In this document: in pieces, positions 1 to 4,634 of the stretch
Numbering within the stretch: position 1 is the stretch's first letter
Layout: every line of letters starts with the position of its first letter
Assembly (NCBI GenBank): GCA_028869325.1
Contig: JAGWST010000464.1
Location: 1-5,266 of the forward strand
Origin: a bacterium
GTDB taxonomy: Bacteria > Vulcanimicrobiota > Vulcanimicrobiia > Vulcanimicrobiales > SCRA01
DNA: 5,266 nucleotides
Direction of reading: 5' to 3'
Notes under the pieces: model-generated
Database searches by the model: none
Told to the model about the DNA's origin: nothing
The model's input: only the letters and a program-made list of their open reading frames with translations
Translations under genes and position numbers: made by a program

Positions 1-8
1 CGCGGATC

Positions 9-24
9 CACGCGGCCTCCCTCC
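9..24 (-). promoter_or_regulatory. Shine-Dalgarno-like motif downstream of subunit B
   Basis: On the minus strand GGAGGGAGG (plus positions 16-24) lies just after the stop codon of subunit B and four bases before a GTG (9-11). It could be the ribosome site of another operon gene beyond the window edge. The spacing is short and almost no coding sequence remains, so this is only a possibility. Confidence 0.22.
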
Positions 25-31
25 ACGCCGC

Positions 32-691
32 TTATGCGGCCATCTCCTTGAGGTCGGGCGGCCGGATCAGCGGCGCCTTCGTGGCAGCCTGCACCTCATC
101 GAATGAGAGGCCGGGTGCGATCTCTCTGATCACCAGCCCCTCCTTCGCCACCTCGAAGAATCCCATCTCGGTGATCACCGCGTCGACGACGCCCGCGCCG
201 GTGAGCGGCAGCGTGCACCGCTCGAGGATCTTTGGGCTGCCGTCCTTGGCCACGTGCTCCATCGTGACGATGAGCTTCTTGGCACCGGCAACCAGGTCCA
301 TCGCGCCGCCCATGCCCTTGATCATCTTGCCGGGGATCATCCAATTGGCGAGATCCCCGTTCTGCGCCACTTCCATCGCGCCAAGAATGGAGAGGTCGAT
401 GTGGCCGCCCCGGATCATGGCGAAGGAGTCGGAGCTCGAGAAGAACGCGGTCCCCTTGATCTCGGTGACGGTCTCTTTGCCCGCATTGATGAGATCGGGA
501 TCCGCCTGCCCCTCCAGCGGGTAGGGGCCGATGCCCAGCATGCCGTTCTCGCTTTGGAAGATGACCTCCATCCCCGGCGGGACGAAGTTGGCCACCATCG
601 TGGGCACACCGATGCCCAAATTCACATAGAACCCGTCGCGAAGCTCCTTGGCCGCGCGCCGCACGATCAACTCACGCTTATCTCCGCCCAT
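32..691 (-). CDS. scoB: 3-oxoacid (succinyl-CoA:3-ketoacid) CoA-transferase, subunit B
   Basis: This is the catalytic beta subunit of a family I CoA-transferase, which moves CoA from succinyl-CoA (or another donor) to a 3-keto acid such as acetoacetate in the cytosol, as a heterotetramer with subunit A. The 219-residue protein is full length for the family. The CoA-transferase signature 2, FQSENGMLG, lies at residues 45-53; by family knowledge Glu48 is the nucleophile that forms the glutamyl-CoA thioester. Other family blocks visible are NLGIGVPT (24-31), GIGPYPLEG (53-61), [10 protein letters not shown] (91-100) and [17 protein letters not shown] (116-132), closely resembling Bacillus ScoB as I recall it. 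The ATG is preceded by a good ribosome site (GAGAGGGA about 5 bases upstream). It is the second gene of a minus-strand pair; no terminator is visible before the window edge. The exact acid (acetoacetate, 3-oxoadipate or other) cannot be fixed from sequence alone; AtoA or PcaJ are alternative names. Confidence 0.93.
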   Translation of the reverse strand: MGGDKRELIVRRAAKELRDGFYVNLGIGVPTMVANFVPPGMEVIFQSENGMLGIGPYPLEGQADPDLINAGKETVTEIKGTAFFSSSDSFAMIRGGHIDLSILGAMEVAQNGDLANWMIPGKMIKGMGGAMDLVAGAKKLIVTMEHVAKDGSPKILERCTLPLTGAGVVDAVITEMGFFEVAKEGLVIREIAPGLSFDEVQAATKAPLIRPPDLKEMAA

Positions 692-701
692 TATTCCCTC
701 T

Positions 702-731
702 CACTCCGCTTCGCTCCGTTCGTGGGGCCCC
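702..731. repeat. Repeat copy 1 between the CoA-transferase genes
   Basis: The stretch 702-726 (25 bases, CACTCCGCTTCGC at its left end) is identical to 772-796. After that both copies continue with GCCCC, the second carrying one extra A, so the homologous unit is about 30 bases. Read in the direction of the operon, the unit contains GCGAAGC and two loosely similar halves of the form CGGAG(C/T)GA. This copy abuts the ribosome site of subunit B. No coding role is apparent. Confidence 0.9.
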
Positions 732-746
732 ATCACTTTGAAGATT

Positions 747-764
747 CCGGCGCACTCGCGCCGG
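747..764. other. Perfect hairpin between the two repeat copies
   Basis: CCGGCGC at 747-753 is exactly complementary to GCGCCGG at 758-764, with a 4-base loop (ACTC on the plus strand, GAGT in the mRNA of the A-B operon). All seven pairs are G-C, so it should be very stable. No T-run follows on either strand, so it does not look like an ordinary intrinsic terminator. It lies in the intercistronic mRNA of the CoA-transferase pair, where it could act as a processing or stability element; that role is inference. Confidence 0.7.
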
Positions 765-771
765 GTTGCAC

Positions 772-802
772 CACTCCGCTTCGCTCCGTTCGTGGGAGCC
801 CC
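772..802. repeat. Repeat copy 2 between the CoA-transferase genes
   Basis: This is the second copy of the unit described at 702-731, in the same orientation and 70 bases away. It has 25 identical bases, then a single-base insertion (A at 797), then a shared GCCCC. It begins one base beyond the stop codon of subunit A, so in transcription order the pair reads: A stop, repeat, hairpin, repeat, ribosome site, B start. Confidence 0.9.
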
Positions 803-803
803 G

Positions 804-1496
804 TTACGCCTTGCGAGTGGTCACGCGCTCGATGCGCTTTGCGGCCTTGCCGACGATGATCCGATTGACGTAGACGCTAGGCGTGTGGATCAGATCGGGC
901 TCGAGCTCGCCCGGCTCCACGAGCTCCTCGACCTCGGCGATGGTGATCTTACCGCACGTCGCGACCATCGGATTGAAGTTACGCGCCGTCTTGCGATAGA
1001 CCAGGTTGCCGAAGCGATCGCCCTTCCATGCGTGCACGAAGGCGAAGTCGGTCGTGATGCCGCGCTCCATCACGTACATGCGGCCGTCGAACTCGCGCGT
1101 CTCCTTGCCCTCGGCGATGACCGTGCCAAAGCCGGTGGGCGTGAAGAACGCCGGGATGCCGGCGCCTCCCGCGCGCAGGCGCTCAGCCAGCGTGCCCTGC
1201 GGGTTGAACTCGAGATCGAGCCTCCCCTCCAGCGCGAGCCGCTCGAAGTACTTGTTCTCGCCGACGTAACTGGAGACCATCTTCTTCACCTGGCCCGCCT
1301 CCAGCATCAAGCCGATTCCCCAACCGTCCACGCCGGCGTTGTTCGAGACGACCGTGTGGTTCTTCGTCCCCTTGCGCACGACGGCTTCGAGGACGTCCTG
1401 CGGAATGCCGCAGAGCCCAAAGCCGCCTACGGCGATCGTGGCGCCGTCGAAGAGATCCTGCACCGCCTCGTCGGCGCTTTCCAGCACTTTCTTCAT
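804..1496 (-). CDS. scoA: 3-oxoacid (succinyl-CoA:3-ketoacid) CoA-transferase, subunit A
   Basis: This is the alpha subunit partner of the downstream B subunit and helps form the CoA-binding site of the transferase. The 230-residue protein is the usual length. CoA-transferase signature 1 is complete at residues 17-32, with DG then the GGFGLCGIP block. Further family blocks are VVSNNAGVDGWGIG (49-62), SSYVGENKYFER (75-86), PQGTLAERLRAGGAGIP (99-115), RKTARNFNP (168-176) and IHTPSVYV (203-210), close to Bacillus ScoA as I recall it. The ATG at 1496 starts exactly where family similarity begins (MKKVLES), although no clear purine-rich ribosome site precedes it, so its translation may be weaker than that of subunit B or rely on another signal. 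It is first in the A-B operon and divergent from the acyl-CoA dehydrogenase 121 bases away. The gap to subunit B (112 bases) is long for genes needed in equal amounts and is filled with repeats. Confidence 0.93.
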   Translation of the reverse strand: MKKVLESADEAVQDLFDGATIAVGGFGLCGIPQDVLEAVVRKGTKNHTVVSNNAGVDGWGIGLMLEAGQVKKMVSSYVGENKYFERLALEGRLDLEFNPQGTLAERLRAGGAGIPAFFTPTGFGTVIAEGKETREFDGRMYVMERGITTDFAFVHAWKGDRFGNLVYRKTARNFNPMVATCGKITIAEVEELVEPGELEPDLIHTPSVYVNRIIVGKAAKRIERVTTRKA

Positions 1497-1617
1497 GGGC
1501 GGGGTATTTGCAGGCCCCCGCTCAGCAGCCTGCCGGGCGCCAGGGGCGTCTTCCGGGGCTCGCGAAGCCCGTCCCGCCTACGACCAGCATCCGCGCCTTG
1601 CAGGAGCATGCCGAACC
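1497..1617. promoter_or_regulatory. Divergent intergenic region, likely two promoters
   Basis: These 121 bases separate the start of the CoA-transferase operon (minus strand) from that of the acyl-CoA dehydrogenase (plus strand), so promoters for both must lie here or just inside the genes. I see no convincing -35/-10 pair. Two weak inverted repeats are present: GCAGGC at 1510-1515 with GCCTGC at 1528-1533, and GGGCT at 1556-1560 with AGCCC at 1566-1570. Either could be an operator or a chance product of high GC content. Confidence 0.4.
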
Positions 1618-2817
1618 ATGACCACCAGCGCCGCACCCATCTCGTTGCTCGAACCGCAAAGCGACGAAGAGGCCATGATGCTCGACATCGTCCGCAAGAT
1701 CGTGGCCGAGAAGGTCGCTCCGCGCGCCGCGGAGATCGATCAGAAGGCCGAGTACCCGGAGGACATCAAGCAGATCTTCGCCGAGAACGACCTGCTGGGC
1801 ATCCCGATTCCCGGCGACTACGGCGGCCTGGGCGGCAGCTTTCTCACCTACGTGAAGGTCGTGGAGGAGATCGCGAAAGCGTGCGCCTCCAGCTCCCTGA
1901 TCGTAGCCGTGCAAGAGCTGGGCATGCTCCCCGTGATGATCGGCGGCAGCGAGCAACAGAAGAAAGCGTGGCTACCGAAGTTTGCCTCCGGGGAGTGGAT
2001 CGCCGCCTATGCGCTTACCGAGCCCGGCAGCGGCTCCGACGCCGCCGGCTCGATGCGCATGCGCGCGGAGCGAGTCGACGGCGGCTACACGCTCAACGGC
2101 ACGAAGATCTTCATCACGCACGGCAACGTCGCCGACGCGATCGCCTTCTTCGCGGTGACCGATCCCACCAAAGGACCCAACGGGATCACGGCCTTCCTCG
2201 TCGAGCGCACGTTCAAGGGCTTCAAGGTCGGCAAGCGCGAGCACAAGATGGGGATCAAGGGCTCGCCGACGGTGGAGCTCATCCTCGAAGACTGCTTCGT
2301 CCCCGACTCGCATCGCATCGGCGCGGAGGGCGAGGGATTCAAGATCGCGATGAAGGTCCTGGACAAGTCACGCCCCGGCGTCGCCGCGCAGGCGTTGGGA
2401 ATCGCCGAGGGTGCGCTCACCTTTGCCACCAACTACGCCAAAGAGCGCATGGCCTTCGGCAAGCCGATCTCGCAGCAGCAAGGCCTGCAGTTCATGCTCG
2501 CCGATATGCGGCTCGAGGTGGAGTGCGCGCGCTTGATGCTCTACGAGGCCGCGCGCAAGTGCGACGAGGGTGCCGCCGACATCACCTACTGGTCGGCGAT
2601 GGCCAAGTTGAAGTGCGGCGACGTGGCGATGAGCGTGACCACGGACGCGGTGCAGATTCTCGGCGGCTACGGCTACATGAGCGAGTATCCCCTGGAGCGC
2701 ATGATGCGCGACGCGAAGATCACGCAGATCTATGAGGGCACGCAGCAGATCCAGCGGCTGGTCATCGCGCGGAATCTGGTCGGCAAGTGGAAGCCCGCGG
2801 CAAACGGCAGCAGGTAG
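1618..2817 (+). CDS. Acyl-CoA dehydrogenase, FAD-dependent (short-chain/butyryl type likely)
   Basis: This flavoenzyme makes the alpha,beta double bond in acyl-CoA in the first step of beta-oxidation, passing electrons to electron-transfer flavoprotein. The 399 residues match the usual 380-400 for this soluble homotetrameric family. Domain order is an N-terminal helical domain (about 15-125), a beta domain (about 126-240) and a C-terminal helical domain (about 245-390). Signature 1 is ALTEPGSGSDAAG at 132-144; signature 2 spans 346-367, with GGYGYMSEYPLER inside it. The catalytic base by family alignment is Glu373 in IYEGTQQIQ. The conserved RMAFGKPI (277-284) contributes to FAD contacts between subunits. 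The ATG at 1618 was chosen because similarity begins just after it and AGGAG lies at 1602-1606; an open frame runs upstream to 1339 but is antisense to the CoA-transferase gene. Chain-length preference cannot be settled; the SRPGVAAQALG segment resembles short-chain members. A terminator-like hairpin follows, so it is probably transcribed alone. Confidence 0.93.
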   Translation: MTTSAAPISLLEPQSDEEAMMLDIVRKIVAEKVAPRAAEIDQKAEYPEDIKQIFAENDLLGIPIPGDYGGLGGSFLTYVKVVEEIAKACASSSLIVAVQELGMLPVMIGGSEQQKKAWLPKFASGEWIAAYALTEPGSGSDAAGSMRMRAERVDGGYTLNGTKIFITHGNVADAIAFFAVTDPTKGPNGITAFLVERTFKGFKVGKREHKMGIKGSPTVELILEDCFVPDSHRIGAEGEGFKIAMKVLDKSRPGVAAQALGIAEGALTFATNYAKERMAFGKPISQQQGLQFMLADMRLEVECARLMLYEAARKCDEGAADITYWSAMAKLKCGDVAMSVTTDAVQILGGYGYMSEYPLERMMRDAKITQIYEGTQQIQRLVIARNLVGKWKPAANGSR

Positions 2818-2839
2818 CCCACCGCGGCGCGGCGGGCAT

Positions 2840-2875
2840 CAGGGGCCGGAGGGGAACTCCCGGCCCCTGGTCTTT
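2840..2875 (+). terminator. Terminator-like hairpin after the acyl-CoA dehydrogenase
   Basis: CAGGGGCCGG (2840-2849) pairs perfectly with CCGGCCCCTG (2860-2869), a 10-pair GC-rich stem with a 10-base loop. The following tract (GTCTTTCGTTA) is only moderately T-rich, so it may be an inefficient intrinsic terminator or a hairpin that protects the mRNA 3' end. It starts 22 bases after the stop codon, a normal position. Confidence 0.65.
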
Positions 2876-2983
2876 CGTTACGACGGCGAGCACGGCAGGG
2901 GGTGCCACGGGTCCGTTGAATCGACGGGGTCTGGAGCGTGCCTCTCTCTAAAGCGGCTCGCCCGGTTTCATACGATTACGTAT
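2876..2983 (+). promoter_or_regulatory. Leader/promoter region of the small lysine-rich protein
   Basis: This non-coding stretch between the upstream hairpin and the ribosome site must hold the promoter of the small gene, which is otherwise isolated. It becomes more AT-rich than its surroundings from about 2963. TACGAT at 2971-2976 could serve as a weak -10 box, but no matching -35 is seen. A 14-base inverted repeat, ATACGATTACGTAT (2970-2983, 5-base arms around ATTA), ends just before the Shine-Dalgarno sequence and might be an operator. These readings are tentative. Confidence 0.35.
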
Positions 2984-2995
2984 TAAGGAGGTGAT
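2984..2995 (+). promoter_or_regulatory. Near-ideal Shine-Dalgarno sequence
   Basis: TAAGGAGGTGAT is a 12-base exact complement of the usual 3' end of bacterial 16S rRNA. The GGAGG core ends 7 bases before the ATG at 2999, the optimal spacing. It fixes the start of the small gene and suggests strong translation. No other gene in the window has a site this good. Confidence 0.9.
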
Positions 2996-2998
2996 TCC

Positions 2999-3226
2999 AT
3001 GAAGAAGATGTTCGCCGCCCTCGTCGCGGCTGCGTTCCTGAGCACGGGCGCCGCGTTCGCGGCCACCGCGCCTGCGACCGCCGCCAGCGCCAAGACCGTC
3101 GCGGCCGCCTCGGCGAAGAAGTCGACCCACAAGAGCGACAAGAGCAAGAAGTCCTCGAAGTCGACCAAGTCGACCAAGTCGACCAAGTCGACCAAGAGCG
3201 CGAAGAGCGCCAAGAAGGCCAAGTAG
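2999..3226 (+). CDS. Small exported lysine-rich protein with Ser-Thr-Lys repeats
   Basis: This 75-residue protein is not one I recognise. Residues 1-21 form a classic signal peptide: a Lys-Lys start, a hydrophobic Ala/Leu/Val/Phe core, and an AFA cleavage motif before Ala22. The mature part, about 54 residues, begins with an Ala/Thr/Ser/Pro stretch and then becomes a Lys-Ser-Thr tail. By my count it has 16 lysines, one aspartate and no glutamate, so it is strongly basic and almost certainly disordered. Four perfect S-T-K units occur near the C terminus, followed by two S-A-K units. The strong ribosome site and dedicated terminator make it a well-defined single-gene unit. It may bind a polyanion in the cell envelope (LPS, DNA, polyphosphate), like other small basic periplasmic proteins such as acid-shock protein Asr; this is analogy only. 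Cytosolic histone H1-like tails share the composition but lack a signal peptide. Confidence 0.85.
   Translation: MKKMFAALVAAAFLSTGAAFAATAPATAASAKTVAAASAKKSTHKSDKSKKSSKSTKSTKSTKSTKSAKSAKKAK
3161..3196 (+). repeat. Four tandem copies of a 9-base unit (TCGACCAAG)
   Basis: TCGACCAAG occurs four times without a mismatch at 3161-3169, 3170-3178, 3179-3187 and 3188-3196, encoding Ser-Thr-Lys each time. Diverged units flank it (TCCTCGAAG before, AGCGCGAAG and AGCGCCAAG after). The unit length is a multiple of three, so copy-number change by slippage would keep the reading frame and only alter tail length. Confidence 0.95.
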
Positions 3227-3256
3227 TTCCGGCCCACGTCATACCGACATCATCAC

Positions 3257-3286
3257 AGCCGGTCGCCCTGCGGCCGGCTCTTTTTT
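3257..3286 (+). terminator. Strong intrinsic terminator
   Basis: AGCCGG (3257-3262) pairs with CCGGCT (3274-3279). The stem continues inward through a T-G wobble (3263/3273) and CGC/GCG (3264-3266/3270-3272) to a 3-base CCT loop, giving ten pairs. One C and then six T residues (3281-3286) follow directly. It ends the transcript of the small lysine-rich gene and should insulate the next gene. Confidence 0.92.
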
Positions 3287-3327
3287 GCCGGGGAAGAGTC
3301 GCCGCCGGCGGGGGTGAAGCACGCGGC

Positions 3328-3843
3328 ATGCCCCAGGAGCCGCTGAACCCCAATCCCATCGTCGATCTCGCCATGCGCATGCGGGCCCGCCGCGGCCTGG
3401 AGCAGGCCGTCGAAGAGTCGGCACAGCAGGTTGCGCCCGGTCGAGGCGTGGCTCTCGAGGAGCGCCTGCGCGCCTTTGCCGACGGCCTCGCCGGCGGCAT
3501 CAGGAAATTGAACGCCATCCTGGGCCAGAAGAACGGCGTGACGCTGGTACGGCTGGAGCGTCCATTTCGCGTCACGCTGCGCTTTCGCGAGAAGCGCGTA
3601 AGCCTCAAGCCGCTCGACGATGGCCAGCACGTGCGCCTCACGGGTTCCGGCTGGGAGGGCGAGTACGGCTTCGAGCCTTCTACGAACGCCCTCTTCCCGA
3701 GGGCTTGGTTCGAGCCGCCTTCTTCCGCCCCGGCCGCGCGGGACCAGGAGCCGCTGACGCCTTCTTCGATGCTGCGAGAGCTGACCCGCGAGGCGATGCT
3801 GCCGCCGCCTCCGCCCCCGGAGATCGGCCCGCTGCCGTTCTAG
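3328..3843 (+). CDS. Uncharacterised 171-residue protein with proline-rich C terminus
   Basis: I do not recognise this family. No signal peptide or membrane segment is visible. Residues 11-65 look helical and charged (AMRMRARRGLEQAVEES, then LEERLRAFADGLAGGIRKLN). Residues 70-116 look like a small beta-rich unit with alternating hydrophobic residues (VTLVRLERPFRVTLRF, VSLKPL, HVRLTGSGWEGEYGFE). The last 45 residues look disordered, ending in six prolines and EIGPLPF. About 85% of codons from 3679 to the stop end in G or C, supporting real coding in this frame. The ATG at 3328 is the best start; GGGGGTGA at 3310-3317 is a possible ribosome site with rather long spacing. It follows a terminator on the same strand, so it probably has its own promoter in the short 3287-3327 gap. 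Its final 164 bases overlap the end of nth on the opposite strand. Confidence 0.72.
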   Translation: MPQEPLNPNPIVDLAMRMRARRGLEQAVEESAQQVAPGRGVALEERLRAFADGLAGGIRKLNAILGQKNGVTLVRLERPFRVTLRFREKRVSLKPLDDGQHVRLTGSGWEGEYGFEPSTNALFPRAWFEPPSSAPAARDQEPLTPSSMLRELTREAMLPPPPPPEIGPLPF

Positions 3844-4525
3844 TGGCTCCGCGAGTCCGGAGCCTCGCGACCACGGGCGCCGTGGGGCAGAGGGCGGCCA
3901 CGGGGCAACGCTCGCAGAGCGGTATCGGCGCCTTGCAGACCTGACGGCCGTGCAAGATCAGCCAGTGGTGCGCGTGACGCCACTCCTCGCGCGGCAGCAG
4001 CGCCGTGACGTCGTGCTCCACGTCGAGCGGCGTCTTGCCGGTGGTCAGACCCAGGCGATGGGCCACGCGAAAGACGTGCGTATCCACGGCGAAGGCCGCG
4101 TGCTCGAAGGCCACCGCCAAGACGACGCTGGCCGTCTTGCGCCCGACTCCGGGCAGCGACTCCAGCGCCGCGCGGTCGTCGGGAACCTCGCCGCCGTGCC
4201 GCTCGGCCAGCGCCTGCGCCGCCGCCACGATATTGCGGGCCTTGGCACGAAAGAAGCCGCACGATTTGATGATTCGCTCCACCTCGTCCAGAGGCGCCTT
4301 CGCCAGCGCCGCGGCGTCGGGATAGCGCGCGAAGAGCGCCGGCGTGGTCAGGTTGACGCGCGCATCGGTGCACTGCGCGCTCAGAGCCACCGCCACCAGC
4401 AGCTCGAACGCGTTGCGGTACTCCAGCGCCGTCACCGCCTGCGGATAGGCCTGCTCCAGGCCCGCCAAGATGCGCTTGCCGACGGCCGCGGGGACCCGCT
4501 TAGCCGGAAACGGGATACTCGCCAT
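3680..4525 (-). CDS. nth: Endonuclease III (DNA glycosylase/AP lyase) with extended C terminus
   Basis: This base-excision-repair enzyme removes oxidised pyrimidines from DNA and cleaves the resulting abasic site. The 281-residue protein has the full core: the helix-hairpin-helix LPGVGRKTASVV at 124-135 with catalytic Lys130, catalytic Asp148 in AVDTHVFRV, and the iron-sulfur motif C-x6-C-x2-C-x5-C at Cys197, Cys204, Cys207 and Cys213. The ATG at 4525 gives MASIPFPAKR, a normal family N terminus; AAGGCAGG lies a short distance upstream. The open frame continues further upstream but would run into the divergent oxidoreductase. The family normally ends soon after the last cysteine (E. coli Nth is 211 residues), whereas here about 68 more residues follow, rich in Ala, Arg, Lys, Gly and Pro. 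Residues 228-281 are encoded entirely antisense to the neighbouring unknown gene, with codon third-position GC near 62% against about 90% in a sampled core stretch. Confidence 0.93.
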   Translation of the reverse strand: MASIPFPAKRVPAAVGKRILAGLEQAYPQAVTALEYRNAFELLVAVALSAQCTDARVNLTTPALFARYPDAAALAKAPLDEVERIIKSCGFFRAKARNIVAAAQALAERHGGEVPDDRAALESLPGVGRKTASVVLAVAFEHAAFAVDTHVFRVAHRLGLTTGKTPLDVEHDVTALLPREEWRHAHHWLILHGRQVCKAPIPLCERCPVAALCPTAPVVARLRTRGATRTAAGRSPGAEAAAASPRGSALAASKKASAAPGPARPGRKKAARTKPSGRGRS

Positions 4526-4634
4526 CGCCGCCTGCCTTGGCGCTCGCTTCGATAACCCCTTGCCCTGCCGCACTCGCCGCCGGTCCACGCCCCGGGAGAG
4601 GTAACCGCCGCCGCCAACGAACGAAGAGCGAACC
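4526..4634. promoter_or_regulatory. Divergent region between nth and the molybdenum oxidoreductase
   Basis: These 109 bases separate two genes pointing away from each other, so promoters for both are expected here. I see no convincing sigma-70 hexamers or operator. GAAGAG-type purines at 4622-4627 are the only, weak, ribosome-site candidate for the plus-strand gene. Confidence 0.35.

Noticed and set aside
12..31. GCGGC/GCCGC hairpin after the subunit B stop as a terminator
   Set aside because: Only five pairs with a 10-base loop and no T-run in the direction of transcription; expected by chance in GC-rich DNA.
702..802. Repeats as a CRISPR array
   Set aside because: Only two units, one 40-base spacer that itself contains a perfect hairpin, no cas genes, and the position is inside an operon.
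254..859. Plus-strand frame of 201 codons opposite CoA-transferase subunit B
   Set aside because: Antisense to a gene with a full catalytic signature; it contains the intergenic repeats and no recognisable domain.
1339..1617. N-terminal extension of the acyl-CoA dehydrogenase upstream of the ATG at 1618
   Set aside because: The extension is antisense to subunit A, shows no family similarity, and would skip the AGGAG site at 1602-1606; length from 1618 (399 residues) already matches the family.
648..2735. Very long plus-strand open frame (695 codons)
   Set aside because: It runs antisense through CoA-transferase subunit A and then out of frame through the acyl-CoA dehydrogenase. Its product is Arg/Ala/His-rich with no family motif, the usual shadow of GC-rich genes.
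2732..2986. 84-codon plus-strand frame after the acyl-CoA dehydrogenase
   Set aside because: It begins inside the dehydrogenase in another frame, crosses the terminator-like hairpin, has no ribosome site and has no sensible product.
2983..3237. Hydrophobic, membrane-like minus-strand frame with LVD repeats
   Set aside because: It is the mirror image of the Ser-Thr-Lys repeat gene (Lys and Ser codons read backwards give Leu, Val and Asp). It has only a GTG start and lies opposite a gene with an ideal ribosome site, signal peptide and terminator.
2976..3641. 221-codon minus-strand frame spanning the small gene and the unknown gene
   Set aside because: Low-complexity Arg/Ser/Trp-rich product antisense to two better-supported genes and crossing the terminator hairpin.
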